Part shown: positions 44,273 through 57,893 of the stretch, piece after piece
Layout of the letters: each line of letters starts with the position of its first letter
How positions within the stretch are numbered: the stretch's first letter is position 1
Assembly (NCBI GenBank): GCA_028023455.1
Contig: JAQFVV010000143.1
Location: forward strand, 720,001 to 784,000
Source of the DNA: Epiperipatus broadwayi
Lineage: Eukaryota; Onychophora; Udeonychophora; Euonychophora; Peripatidae
DNA: 64,000 nucleotides
Direction of reading: 5' to 3'
Program-made: the position numbers and the translations under genes
The notes under the pieces: model-generated
What the model was told of the DNA's origin: nothing
The model's database searches: none
What the model saw: only the letters and a program-made list of their open reading frames with translations

Positions 44273-47129
44273 TATTGTAACCTTCTGCATAGGCACCAGA
44301 AATATTGATTGTAATTATATAGCACTGTATCCATAACAGCTGATTGCATTTTACTAAAAAAAATAACCTGAAATTTTAATTTTTTTATTAATGACCTAAA
44401 ACTATGTTTAAAATCACTTGTAGATATAATTTCAAAGTTCTAAGATATTTAATATTTTTCTTTAGTAAGTATTTAATGATAGAAAGGAGGGTGGCTTATC
44501 ACAGAAATTGTCAGTTTAGTTTAAGTTGGTCCAAGTTTGTTTTATTTGTCTGCAGAACAGTATTGATATTTGTTTAGGTAATTTCCTGGTTTATTTGCTT
44601 TTAATATTTTAACCCATAGTATAAACAATGCAATATGTGTGACTCATCATAGAAACTTTCATTTTGATTAAACTGGTTTAGTACCTGTAGTACAGCATTT
44701 AGGAATGTTTATGTATGCTTGTGCCATCTTTTAACTTTATTTTCCATTTATGTACTTCATTATACTACCAAATATCATGTTTCTCAGCAAAACATTTAAC
44801 TTCCTAATCAATAGCTTGGATAACCAGCTTAAATACGTTTTAAATGAATTAATAGATCAGTGGACCAGTGAATTGTCAAACAGACAAATATCCTATAAAT
44901 TATTTTATTTGCTAAAATAATTATTTTTTTACAGAATATTTTATTCTCGGTTCAATTTAATTATTTTTTTTAAAGACAAAATGATTTTTTCTTCTTCTTT
45001 CTTTTTCAAGAGAGAAAAGTTCTTGCATATTTTGTATATTTTGTAACTAATTATGTCAGTGCAGTGGGAGAAGTAACCTTTTTTGTAGGGTGAACATTTG
45101 AATGACCTTGGATTGGTGGAAGGAACAAATGCTTAAGTAATCTGATATAAAAGAGGGTCCTCTTACAAAAAAAATGGATTTTTTCTGATTTCAACAATTC
45201 TCTCTCCATAAAAGGTTTTTATTAGTACAATTTTGTTTCTACAAGTTGGTTCTTCCATAATTCAAACTTAAAAGTAAAACTTCTCTTAACTTTCTGGATG
45301 AAAACAGCTCAGAAATTCTACTGAGGAAAATAAATATTGAAATGCAGATGTAAATCACTTCAGAAATAAGCTATATCTTCTCTACTTCTAATTGACTAAT
45401 TTACATTTAAAATCATCATTTGAGATGCATATGTGTGCCTATATTATAAATTTGCGTTACCTAACTTTAATTTCTAATGTTAAAGAGATAATTGAAATGT
45501 GTGTTTATATGTCAAATCTATTTTGCCTAAATTTTATCTCAAATATTAAAGAAGTAATTGAATCATGTGCCTATATTATGTGTGATTTGCCTAGATTTAA
45601 TCTCTAACATTAAAGAAATAACTGGAATGGATGACTTTTGCTACTATTGGAAATTTTATGCTGAACTTTTTCATAAAATACTTCAAAGACTTTTTGTTGA
45701 TAATTTTCATTAGCTATAAAGGAATAAAGTTTACATGGAAGGATGTGTGCAGATAACTTATTCTAACCTGCTTTATTATTATTATTGATAAAAATTTATA
45801 CCTAACCATTTGCATCTCTAGAAATAAGAAACTAAATGTGTGACATATAATTAATGCATTATTAACTTATTTCTGAATGTACTTATAACTGAATGTGGGA
45901 GAGCATGGAAACTGGATGTTGATATTTACATTGTATTATTGCTCATTTACATTTGATTCTTTATTATTATTAAAGGTATTATCAATAAGCTTACATGAAT
46001 TTAAATGGATTTTATGAACTGAGTGGTTATTTGCCTAATGAATGACTTTTTGAAAATTTAGAACAAATACCTTAGCAGACATAATGAATGAAATAACAAA
46101 TTATTGTTCAACTTATGCAGTATTAAATATTTATTTGCCATAATGAAATGTTTCATATGTTATATTGCCAGCAGTTTCATTACGATATCCAGTTGGATCC
46201 AATTAATATTATTTATCTCCCTGCAGGAAATTATGTTTATCCATATTTATTGTTATACAAATGATCATCATTTAGTACATGACCAAGATGTGTCATCTAG
46301 ACTGTAAATGAACTTTTACATTCCAGCTTAAAAAAAAGCTTTAATTATTATTATTTTTGTTAGCATTTGATAGATAGGTAGAACAATTATGTCATATATT
46401 TTTTTTATTTAATTATTATTTCTCTCTTCAAGAACATCTCAGAAAAGTATAGTATGGAGAAATATTATACAGAGTAATTAGTTATTTTAATATAGTTTTT
46501 ATTATGTAATTGTATTTCTATACGTGAGTGCTAGCAATAGAAATATGTTTGTTATTAAGGAGTTAACAGCTCATTTTTGAGAAGGGGTAGTTGCATAAAA
46601 TTTATTGTTTATCTTTGCATTTTTAAGAAGCTATGAGGTTTACTTCTTGATGATTATTTTGCCCCAAATTTAAAGATTTGTTGTTTATCCCAAACCAGAC
46701 TTTTTATTTCAATTTAAAGGCTAATGCCAAAACACTAAATTGTTATTTGTCTTTGCTTCACTAAAAATAATGAGGATTATTTAGTAATAATTAATATATT
46801 TCCAAATTAAAATATTATACTTCATCAGAAATGAGATTCTTTTTTTTATTATATAACTTATTAATGTCATTACAATATTTCCTTATCGCATGTGATTTGA
46901 AATTGTTTATGCATTTATGCTTATATACCTGTCTGTTCTCTGTTATTTAATCCCGTTACATAATGTGTGCATTGAAAGTAGAAATAACTTTATTTCCATC
47001 CGTTTCGGATGATGTGATGTGCCAAAAAGTGGAAAAATTAGGCAGTTACTTAAGAGTCAATTTATTATTTTTTTTATGCTTAGATTGAAATGTATTTAGT
47101 GTCTATGCAAAAAGAAATTGTTTATGTTA

Positions 47130-47270
47130 TATATTGTATTGTCAGGGATTGAGAGAACTCTCCCATAATTTATTTGAATATTTATCATGAGTGGATTATG
47201 TATTGCATTGTCAGGGATTGAGAGAGCTCTCCCTTAGTTTGTTGAAATATTTGTCAGGCATGGATTATAT
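47130..47270. repeat. Tandem duplication of about 68 bp
   Basis: Two adjacent copies contain TTGTCAGGGATTGAGAGA, CTCTCCC and TTGAAATATT-like words. Differences between copies are scattered substitutions. Confidence 0.7.
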
Positions 47271-47944
47271 TTTCCAGGTTTAGTTGTAATTTATGATAAT
47301 TATAGTATCTGAAATCAAGTAGTGTATTTCCCTTGTTTTTCGGTGATGAGACAATGTCCACACCAGTTTTTAAGCCTCAGAATTAGACTAGGAAATCACT
47401 GTGTTCTGTTATTTAAATGATTAGAGTTAAGAAAGCCTTTTTCATCCCTCATGTATTTATGTGGAATGCTTTCCCATCATTTATTCATAGCCAAGAGTAA
47501 GATAGTTTGCTTATAAGAAAAGAAAAGAAAGGTAGAATTTATTTTTCTCACAGAACAGCTGGAGTAGAATTAGTGTTAAAGCTTGCTTGTCCATGGCATC
47601 ATCTGTATTATGATTTTTATCCCAATTTCATAAGTAAACCAATTGGATTTGGCTGTATTAATTATTTCATAAGAGGTAGCACAATCCAGATGCATGCATA
47701 AAATATTAATTCGGAATGTATGGAGAAAATCCATCATTAATGGATAATTCTTTAATCATTGTTTCAAATCATATCATATTACTTATTTAGGTTTTATACC
47801 ATCAACTCTCAGAATGTTTCATCCTCATTTTGAATGAGTATGCAAAAGAAAAGTGTAGCCATTCAATAGAACTATTCATTAGATTTATGAAGGACAGCTT
47901 GACCTCTTACTCATAGATTTTTTACTCCTCTCATATTATTTTGA

Positions 47945-48205
47945 TGTGCATTTGAAGTAAAAAATGCCAAGAATTTTAGTTACACATTTTATAATTTGGT
48001 GCCAGTGTTTAAATAAAGTTTTCTTTTCCATAAGCTTATCAGAATTGACTGATAGCTTGCATATATTTTGTAAGTAAAATATCAAGAAGTTTAGTTTTAC
48101 ATTCTATTATTTTAGTGCTAATATTATAATGTTTCTTTTCATAAGCTTGTCAGAATGGACTGATAGCTGGTATATGTTGAAATAAAATACCAGAAAGTTA
48201 TTTTA
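47945..48205. repeat. Tandem repeat of about 117 bp
   Basis: Units share AAGTAAAA, TTTTAGTTACACATT-like, TTTCTTTTCCATAAGCTT and GACTGATAGCT blocks. About 2.3 copies are present, and the last is truncated near 48205. Confidence 0.7.
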
Positions 48206-49190
48206 ATATTTATTTTCATGTGGACTATTTAACCATTGATGTTGGAATTATTCCAAAACATGTATACACGTAAATTAGAAAACCAAATGTTTATTTAATT
48301 ATCTTGTAATAAGGGTTTTATTTAAAAGCTTTGTTCAGAATTCTTTTTTGGCATGCATTCGTGTGCTATGTTTCCACATATGCACACACACTTACATATC
48401 CAATATGTGATTGCACTATTCCACAAATTAATGAACATGTCCAGATCTGATGATGATGCTTTTCTTGATCCAAACACTATATGAAATGTTTGATTATTTA
48501 ATGATTCACTCAAAATTTTATTACTCAGTTATTATTTAGATGAGAATTGAAATCAAAATCCACCCTATTTCTTTCATTATCTAACTACTACCATTTTTAT
48601 TAGAATGCTTAATTTGCATCATTACATTTATAATAATAATCAGTAGTTGTTGTAAAGTATAGATTTGAAATTAAGCCATGCAATAAATTAATTCCCTGAA
48701 ATATTGCCTTACTATTTTAGATTAGACATTAATTCAGTTACTTATTTTAAATTACTGTATAATTAAAGGTTAAATAATGTTATATTTTATTTTGTATTTA
48801 ATTCTAACTTACCATACAGTAGAGTTAATCAGTATTACATCTTTATTTTATTATTTTAATTTTATCACATAATATAGTTTGTTCAATGTATTTGGATGTT
48901 GGGAGGAGATGAGGTTAAACTATAACTTGTAAATTTAAATGGTAGAACTTTACCAATTTTAATTATTTATTTATTTTAGAACTGAATAGATGTTTTATTC
49001 CTATTAATCATAATGTTTCCTTCTATATCTAGTATACATTTTATACCTTATAAATCTCTGTAGCCCCCAACTGAGCTAAGCTATGGTAGGACAGCATTTT
49101 AAGGGTCTCATCTAATAATTTTAAAGCAAGATCAGACTAGCAGTTTATTCTATTACCAATAGAATTGGTGCCCTGGGTATTTGTTGATAG

Positions 49191-52100
49191 GAAAGATAGG
49201 AGAGGTGTTGGGGGAGGGTTACAATATATATATATATTGTGCCCTTTTGTATGGGTCTCCATAAATTGATGTATCAATCTATTTAAAAAATTTTAAATTT
49301 AAGATATATTTAACTATATGATGTTAATTTTGTTTATAACAATCTTTTTAAAAGTGTAATTAAAGTAATTCATGAGTATTTGATATGTAAAAATTGTGCT
49401 GATGTTTGAGAGAGACGTTTCAATGGGAATGATAATAGTATATGGTTGGGAAAACTGGCCATAATCAATACTGCATTAATAAATTTAATAAATAAATGTT
49501 TAAAGTTAAAAGTTTTAAAAAGACAAGTTAAAATTAAATGCATATATTTATTGTTGATAAAAATTAATATTTAATAAATGAATATAAATATTTTAATTAT
49601 TAGTAGTACATAATAGAAGATTAATATTTGATTTTAATAATATCGAATTATTATTTTAAAAGTTGTTATAAGATATTATTTATTTTAAAAATATTTATTT
49701 TTAAAAAATGAATTGTTAGTTTATTTTTAGATTATTACAAGCGTTTGTAGCTTTGTTGTAAAAAAACAGATGTTAATTAGACACATACACACATGCTTGG
49801 GAGTTTTTTTTTAGTAAAGTTGCAAAGCTATTTTAAAAATTTTGTTATAAAATTTATAAATATTATATTGGCTATCATGAAATAAAAATAAAGATAATTA
49901 ATGTGAAATATTAAATCTGATTTTTAAAATACTGTTTAAAAACATAACGAATAAAAATAGACTTAATTTGTTTATAAAAATAATCTTATAAAAGTTAAAA
50001 GTGAAATAAAGTAAGAAAGAATATTTTAAAAAAATGTTTAATGGATTTAAATAAATGATAAAGATTAATTTAAGAATTTAATAATGTGATAAATAATAAA
50101 TATTAAATAAGTCATTATTTATTTTTAATTCTGTCTTGTTGGTAAAATATGTAAATAAGCTAGCAAGTCGATTGTTTAATTCACCAATCAAGTGGGAGTT
50201 TCTTCGGGTATAAAACCAAGGTTCAATTGTTCGGAGGGGATTGTGATTGAAATTCTTAAAGTAAAGTGTGCTATTAGAAATAGCTAAGTAATTATAGACG
50301 CTCTCAAAATCGTTTTAAAAAATTATAAGAGAGTAGTTTTAAAATAATTTATAAAAGTTTACCGATAAATATGCAGTGCTAATTTTAATTATAATTTCCT
50401 ATCGTCTTGATCAAAGCTCAATTTACTATCAAATAGTCATGGAAACATCGTATAAGGATAAAATGTATTGGAGACTTTATACTGAAAATTTAACAAACGC
50501 TGGATTAACTAGGAGAGTTTCTAGATGCATAAAAATAATATGTTGGACCTTATATAATTTTAAAAGCTGATGGTAATTAATTTTTATAAAACAGATATTT
50601 AAAAGAATGAGAAATACTTCTTTATGAAGAAAGTATTTGTAAATTATAAATCTAAGTATATAACTTAGTAAAGATGGTAAATAATAATGATTACATAAAT
50701 ACTTGCCTTGTTAAGTCTTTATGGTTTAAAAGACTAAATTCTGACAGTTTTAAAAGGCAAATAAATTGGAGATTTAATAAGTAAAGAAATACTTATAAGT
50801 AAAATTATGATATTATTAAAGTCTGAACGCTGGTCGTACAGAATAATCTAAAAGTAATCTTACCTAAATATTTGTTAAGGAATGCGCAAATCAAATGTAC
50901 GTGGATATCCAAATCAATTAAAAATAATTAAATAAGAACTTTGTAAATTATAGACTAATTAAAAAATAATAACTTTTAAATAATAATATTTTTCATCTTT
51001 AAAAGAAATGAATCCGGATTCCATAAACTATTTTAATTATTATTTTATTCTTATGGTGGAACTGACTTTGACTTTTATTTTATTTTTTTTTTAAAAAAAA
51101 GAACGTTTTCATTTATTTCATAAAAACTTTTAAAAACACGTGATGTACCGGAAAAGGAAGTAATGTTTGGTGAAAATTTGTGCCTAGGAAAAAGAACAAT
51201 ATAGTGAAAGAAGACACCGTTGGATGTTATGTAATATGTTTTATTTATTAACTAACATAAATATTTAATTAATTATTAATTTATTGAAAGATAGGAAAGG
51301 TACATTTACATTTTTTTAAAGTAATAACTAAATATTAATATAATTTTTTATTGCATAAAGTTTATTTTATAATTATACAACACGTAATATTTTAAAGAAT
51401 AATTGTTGAGTGTAAATGTGAAATTATTTTGTAAAACTGAAATCTTGGAGGACATCGTGTGACGGACTGTACATTAAAGTATCATTTATGGTAAAAAATT
51501 ATGTGATAATAATAATTTGATGTATTTACTATGTTTTTCTTTAGATCAACCAAATGTTATTTGATTGTTGAATGAATGTATTAATATTTAAATAATATAC
51601 ACGCATAAGATTAATAATAGCAGTTTTATTTTAATATGCATACTTTAAATTGATGATGTAAATTTAGTACAACATAATATGAGAACCTAGAAATAATTAT
51701 ATGATTCTTTCGTGAATAAATTTTAATGTTTTCTGTTACAATATTAGGAATTAGATTTATTATTAGTGTAAGTTATTTATTTTTCTTTTCAAGTTAGTAA
51801 GAGGTATATAAAATCTATATTTTATTTTTTTTATTTTTATTAGATAAGTAAGTTAATTTTACATAGAAATTTATATCTTGATTGAAGGCTTATTGTATAT
51901 AGAGGATGAGGTATAAGAGAGTTTGGATCGTTATTATTTTTTTTTTAAAATTGGTCATCTGTTTTTCTGAAGTTAAATAAGGTTAAAATGATATTTGTAG
52001 ATAGAAGTTTATTAGGAAGAAATAGGAATAACAAGTAAAGAAGAGTAATGATTTAAATAGAAAAGAATCATAGAATTTTATTTAATATAATACTTTATAA

Positions 52101-53639
52101 AATTTGAAATTGTTGAATAATTTAAAATATTATTTTAAAAGAACATATACGTATTGCATATTTTGATAAGACATGTAGTATGACATTATATCGGAATGAA
52201 ATAAATGGTTATAATATAATAATTGTTATTATATTACAAAGTTATATCAGTTTATACAGTAATTAATATTTGAGTAATACTGATAGTAAATGTAATACAT
52301 CCTAATACATTATAATATAAATAACAGTAAGACTTAAGTGAAATAATATTTGATTATTAAAGTCTGTTTATTTACATATATGCTACATGAATGATATTTC
52401 ACATAAAACCTTTTCTTGTATTAACTGAGGACAAATGATGTTTATTAAAATTTAAAGTCATAAACTTAATTAAATGTTATTGATAGAACATTTTAAGAAA
52501 TGTATAAATTATCTATTTATGATTATGGAAATAGTAACAGTGTAAAAATCTTGTATTATTATTTTTCTTATTTTTGTTTTATTTTCTTTAGTTCCATTTG
52601 TAAATGTAAATAGTGTAAATAAGTTATTTGTTAAAGTTGATGTAAATAAATTTGTTAAGTTGTTTAAAAGATGTGTTGAATTCATTATTTTACACCACAG
52701 CATTTGACAACAGATAATTTGAATGTACATAATATTTGCACAATATGAATTTATTATTTTATTATTTGAGAAAGAAACACAATATTTTCTTAATATAATT
52801 TATAGAAATTGATTGACATTAACATATAATATTACAATGGTCACAAAGTAATTATAATGCACAATATAAGAGTATAATATTATTTATTGCCACAAATTGT
52901 TAAATTATAAGATTTTGGTCTATTTTAAAATTAAGATACTATATGGAAATGAAAGACATGTATATGATTTACTTATTTTCTTAATGATTAATAGTATAAT
53001 AAAATAGATAAGATTAAGCTATACACTAAAGATTATTATTGTTAGTTATTGTTATTAGAATAAGTTAGGTGTATTTAGGTTTGATATTAAATCCCTTATC
53101 ATTCCTATCTACACGAATTATTATTACTTTAAGATAATTAGAAGAACCTGAGATCGTTTAATTATATTTCCTTAACAAAAGATTGAGATTTATTTATCTA
53201 TTATTATTAAAGATAATTCATTTATAAAAGTCATAAGAGTGCTGTAGAGTTAGTAATGAGATAATAAAGAGGTAATAGTATTCTTATGCCATTGAGACAG
53301 TGTCTTGGAGAGACATTGGCTCAATGTAAATCCAATTACCAATTGTAACTTCACTTCATAGTCTCATGATTTTAGTAAATATTTATTTAATTAGTACATA
53401 ATATTGAACTATATTAATTTTTGATAAGTTTGTAATAAATCTGATAAGTTATAATATTATAAAAATATATTAAAGATAGTTATACATATTTTAGATAAGC
53501 ATAATGATTTAATTGAGCTAGTCATATTTTAAGTTATATCATATATCGAGAAGTGAGGGTACAATATATATATATATATGAAGGAACCTTCTGCCCTATC
53601 TACTAGGATTACCCTTTTGTTAAGATCCGATTAAGAAAA
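49191..53639. other. Very AT-rich gene-free stretch
   Basis: No protein motif is visible in any frame. Similar words with TA microsatellites occur near both ends (AGGGTTACAATATATATA at 49215 and GAGGGTACAATATATATA at 53556), which might mark the ends of one inserted block, though simple sequence makes this weak. A core-promoter-like patch is at 50184-50215. Confidence 0.45.
50184..50215 (+). promoter_or_regulatory. CCAAT and TATA motifs
   Basis: CCAAT (50184-50188) is followed by TATAAAA (50209-50215) in a short GC-richer patch (GGGAGTTTCTTCGGG between them). The start region would be near 50240. No downstream exon is recognised; the frame at 50376-50570 shows no domain. It may be a solo LTR promoter or chance. 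Confidence 0.25.
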
Positions 53640-53935
53640 GCCACATATTTGAGTAATTATACCAGACATTTTCACATGACCTACCACATGTCTTCAGCTT
53701 ACATATTGATCTTCCAGTAGCATAGTTTTCCACCTTTTTACCACTTATTGCAAGATTTAGAAAGCAATGATAGTTGCCAGATGTTATTGCTTATTCCCAG
53801 ACTAGTTTCAAGTTTATGGCTTTCATCAGTGAAGAACTTTGGATCTTGAAATAGTGCAACTAGACCTTAGAATCTAATGCACATTCCATCCATTCCCTTG
53901 ATTTATCTCTGTAATATGTCAATCACACAGTTCTT
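53640..53935. repeat. Fragment of a dispersed fold-back family
   Basis: ATGTCTTCAGCTTACATATT, CAGTAGCATAGTTTTCCACC and AGCAATGATAGTTGCCAGAT recur in diverged form at 55285-55400. The following ACTAGTTTCAAG and GGCTTTCATCAGTGAAGAA resemble the centres of the fold-back copies at 28.7 and 32.2 kb. The terminal TTTATCTCTGTAATA (53901-53915) matches the arms at 55084 and 55487. Confidence 0.5.
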
Positions 53936-53956
53936 CTTTTCAAAATAGTTCATAAA

Positions 53957-55083
53957 TATCTAATATATAAATAAACAAACAAACTCCTTCTTTTAAAAAC
54001 TTGTATTTTATATGACTATAATCATCAATAAAAAAATCCAACATTTCGACTATTTTATATAGTTTTTTTCGAGGCAAACTAAATATATATATATAATAAT
54101 AATAAATATCACATATTCTCAAAAAAAAAATTTTTTTTAATTAAAAATTACAAAATATATTCACAATCAAAAAATCATCTTATCTCACCCCTCTTTCCTA
54201 TTGCAAACAATCACAACATAATCCAAAAAACCTCCTTTTTTAAAAAAAATCTATATGTAGCCTTTAAAGACATTCAATTAATAACCTATTATTTTATTTT
54301 CTCATTTTTCATTAACATTCTATTTAACTCTGGTTTTATTTCATTAATGTGCATACCTTCCTTATCATTCTTTCATTGTATGACTTAATACATTCCAAAG
54401 ACTTTATTTCAAAATCCCCATGCTTAAATTTATTCATGTGAATGTAAATAGCAGAATTTTTATCACCTAAATGCTGTTTTAATCTAGTTTCTAATTTATT
54501 CTTACTAGTCATTTCTAATGTTTGGATTGTTTTAGAAAGAATGTAGAAATGACATATGTTGGGACTAGTAAGAATAAATTTAAAACTAGATTAAAACAGC
54601 ATTTAGGTGATAAAAATTCTGTTATTTACATTCACATAAATAAATTTAAGCATGGGGATTTTGAAATAAAGCCTTTGGAATGTATTAAGTCATTCAATGA
54701 AAGAAGGATAAGGAAGGTATGTATATTAATGAAATAAAACCAGAGTTAAATAGACTGTTAATGGAAAAAGAGAAAAGAAAAGAATAGGTTATTAATTGAA
54801 TGTTTTTAAAGGATATAGATTTATTTATTTTTTAAAAAGGAGGTTTTTGGATTATGTTGTGATTGTTTGCAATAGGAAAGGGGAATGAGATAAGGTGAAT
54901 TTTTGGTTGTGAATATCTTTTGTAATTTTTAATTTTTTTTGGAATATGTGATATTTATTATATATATATTTTAGTGTGCCTTGAAAAACACTATATAAAA
55001 TAGTCGAAATGTTGGATTTTTTATTGATGATGTCATGTAAAAAGCAAGTTTTTAAAAGTTTGTTTGTTTATTTATATATTTGA
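53957..55083. mobile_element. Head-to-head Penelope-like element fragments (1.1-kb palindrome)
   Basis: The left half (53957-54520) is the reverse complement of the right half (54523-55083), with the centre near 54521. Shared inverted blocks include TAGTCGAAATGTTGGATTTT (near 55003) and the coding segment of a GIY-YIG domain. Each half is the 3' end of a Penelope-like element: endonuclease C-terminus, 3' UTR and a terminal hairpin (ACTAT with ATAGT, followed by CGAAAT). Penelope-like elements are known for inverted or tandem partial copies. The right half keeps more of the reading frame. Confidence 0.68.
54523..54787 (+). pseudogene. Penelope-like GIY-YIG endonuclease C-terminal part
   Basis: The frame reads MTYVGTSKNKFKTRLKQHL, where YVG is the YIG half of the motif and K-T-R-L-K-Q-H the conserved Arg helix. 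Then come NSVIYIHINKFKHGD and LECIKSFNERRIR. A frameshift near 54712 is needed to continue into YINEIKPELNRLLMEKEK, ending with TAG at 54785-54787, the usual position of E-x-x-I-x-x-x-x-P-x-LN at the end of Penelope proteins. The GIY half and the whole reverse transcriptase are missing because the palindrome centre cuts the domain. Confidence 0.7.
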
Positions 55084-55489
55084 TTTATCTCTATATTACA
55101 ACTACCAGGTTCTCAGCCCAAATTGAAAAATATATGTTTTGAATCTAAATCAACTTGCTTATATAATCATACAGATCTAAAACCAGTTCAGTGTCTATAT
55201 ATTATATCCTTAGTTTTTTAATAGCTAAAATTTACCTCTACCTCATGGCCAGGATTTTATATAAATCAATAAAACATCACATGATCTATCATAAGTCTTC
55301 AGCTTAAATATTGCTGTTTTAGTAGCATAATTTTCCACTTTTTTTGGTTCTTTATTGCACATTTTGTAAAGCAATGAAAGTTGCCAGATGAGAGTGCTTA
55401 ATAAAATCTCATCCTATGCTTTTTTATAAAAGCATTTATACATTTTTCAATTTGGGCTGATAATTTGATAGTATTACATAGAGATAAAT
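55084..55489. mobile_element. Fold-back or MITE-like element of about 405 bp
   Basis: The outer arms are TTATCTCTAT (55086) and its inverted partner ATAGAGATAA (55479-55488). Inside them TCAGCCCAAATTGAAAAAT (55112-55130) pairs with an inverted copy at 55445-55463. The centre (55285-55410) is homologous to 53680-53790. Non-coding. Confidence 0.55.
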
Positions 55490-56739
55490 GATGGGAGCTA
55501 GGAGCTGGAAGAGAGATGTATTAGATCATAAGGTCCATTTGCATTGCTCCATGATCCTTACTGATAAAATCTATACACTTGAAATTAATATTGGGTTTTT
55601 GGATAGGAAAGCACAAGGTAGGGATTTATTTAGCACTATCATCTGGCATCTACTGCTGATTAAAGGCTTGCGGTATGTAGCAAAAAGATGGTGGAAAAAT
55701 AAGCTAACTGTTGTCTCAGGTTCACTTCCCAGCTGACACTTTGACATATGAAAAAAATATAGGTATGCTACTAAAATAATAATAATAATCATCATCATGA
55801 TGGCCAAAATACATTCAAATTAAAAGAGAATTAGATTCCTTATTTCATACTTTCATCAAACATATATCATACATACAAGAAGTTAAGTTTAAGAGAATAT
55901 TGTCACTGCCATGGCAGATTAATACTTTTTAATATATGTATAATAATGATCATACTTTAACAAAATGTAGTGTAGGTCACAAGTTTATTCAATGTAATTA
56001 AAATAGTCTACAAGAATACTATATCTTTGATTGACCTGGTTACTAGTAACTTCATTTCAAACTTCAAGAACTAAAAAAAAATCACTTGGTAAAAAAAAAA
56101 AAATAGTAACAATTTTATTAAACATATAAATAAGATGTTTTTGTTATTTTTAAAAAAATAATAAATAGTTCTTTTCTTTTATCTTGATGATTGATCTCTG
56201 GCAATGATAATCTCCTTTCAAGATCCTGTGTGTACATGTGAATAATGCCGATAATTAGCTTAGCATAAGGTTTCTTTGGAAATTGTTAAAATTCTTTAAT
56301 AGCTTAATAAAATATATAAATAAGCAAAACAGTTAATTCGGGCTTGGCAAATAACTTAAATGTAGCCAACAATTAATCTCATCAATATTATTTGGAGCTC
56401 TACAACTTAAGTTTTAAATTGAAAGTTCAAAAATAAAATTGACTGTTAAAAATTTTTCCTTATAGTTTAACTTATAAATTGTTAATTTGTTGAAATCCTA
56501 TTTAGTTGTCATGGGGTTAAATTGTTTATTTCAATGATGCATGACAATTCTTAGGTAGTGTTTTGCTCAGGTATTGATAACAAAAGAGACACAGTTTGAG
56601 GGCTCTACAACCCTATCTAAATCCTTTTATCTAGTTGAACATCTGCTAAATGACAAGATAAATAAGCAAAAGAATGACTATTTCCAAGAAAATTGACCTA
56701 AATTTATATTCTTTGATTATGTCAGTTATACAAGATTAC
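55490..56739. other. Gene-free stretch
   Basis: The first part (55600-55690) carries GGTAGGGATTTATTTAG, CATCTGGCATCTACTG and GCGGTATGTAGCA, which resemble the right half of the fold-back family at 32.3 kb. A mixed AAT/ATC microsatellite is at 55775-55800. The overlapping frames at 55488-55807 are probably incidental. Confidence 0.4.
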
Positions 56740-57624
56740 TGCTGTATCCCAACTATGACTGGGTGACCAACAAACAAATATACAATAAAACTTGATAGAT
56801 AACAGCATATATATATTTAGAAATAATAATTTATTAATAATTATAAAAAAGAATTACTATGTTTATCTTTAACACAAATATAAAGTCTGCATTTGAGCGA
56901 GTCTAATTCACAGGTTAATTACTGAATAGTGAATACTGTTTATACAGTTAAGGAAAAGTTATTAATTCACTATACTTTCACTACCATCTATTGGCTTTAT
57001 AACCCATCCTCTAAGAGCCTCTTGAGGCATTTAGAATAATAAGACTGAGACAGTCTGTTAAAAGTACTAGTCGGCTTAGTGACTTACAGGAGCTGAGATC
57101 CTGGGAATAAAGTCATCCGATGATAATCTTTACTGCTCTTCAACCTGTGGATGCATTGACAGTCTAGTAGCTATCACAGAAAAAGTGAACAGTGCTTTTT
57201 CTCTAGCTTTTTATATCCATCTCTTCTTTTGTTTCTCTTATCTTTTCTGGAGTAAATTCTTTGATCAGTTAGCTTAATTAATTTATGCATTATTTAGAGT
57301 TTGTTATTATACAATGAAATTCCTCTTAGCTTTTTAATTATTCAGTTAATTACTCTCTTAGGAATTTATTTCTATATATGGTAATGTTTTAGGTCTATAC
57401 AATTAATTAGTCATAGGAAATTATTTCTCTAACTGTAGGGTCTTAGATCTATATGATTAATTGGTGTCTTAGAAATTCATTTCCATATAAGGTAATTTAT
57501 AAGGTCTATTCCATTAATTAATATATACATGTGTCTGTTTATTTAAACTTTGTTTAATTTGAACATTTCTTTTTAATGATTTATTTATCAGCATTCTTAA
57601 GTTTAAAATATTTAATATTTTGCA
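56740..57624 (-). repeat. 3' LTR of Gypsy element 2
   Basis: This 885-bp LTR is homologous to 59708-60506. On the minus strand it starts TGCAAAATATTAAA and ends ACAGCA. TATAAAAA on the minus strand at 57208-57215 is a likely core promoter and is conserved in the other LTR. About 85 bp present here are missing from the 5' copy, mainly in the part near 57370-57530. Confidence 0.85.
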
Positions 57625-57893
57625 CTCCTCCTCTTACTTCAGAAAATAGTTTACGCTTATGCATAGTCATTGAATCTGGCTAGTCTTCATATCTGATGTC
57701 TGAGCTGGGTGATCTAGTTGTTAATCCAGTCAGATTAGATGTTGATTCTAGTTCCTGTTCCATTCTTTCAGGTTCCATGTCACAGCTTTCTGGTTTTTCC
57801 TCTTCATCCCTTATGTGATGTTGGTTCTACTGTTTTTTGTATTTCTTGATTTTCATCTTTTGGCATGGGCACTGCAATTTTCCAATCTTTGTA

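Larger units (their letters stand above)
44273..49190. other. Gene-free stretch with tandem duplications
   Basis: No gene or transposon protein is recognised. Three local tandem duplications stand out. At 45395-45625 about three units of 65-70 bp carry ATTAAAGA and ATAATTGAA blocks. At 47130-47270 two units of about 68 bp carry TTGTCAGGGATTGAGAGA. At 47945-48205 about 2.3 units of some 117 bp carry CATAAGCTTATCAGAAT and ACTGATAGCT. Confidence 0.5.

Noticed and set aside
44101-44349. 82-codon minus-strand frame near the right LTR end as a gene
   Set aside because: It lies across the LTR end, and the corresponding part of the other LTR has no intact frame.
48440-48490. CTGATGA at about 48447 as a hammerhead core
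   Set aside because: The next GAAA is about 30 bp away without a stem II, and the flanks do not pair.
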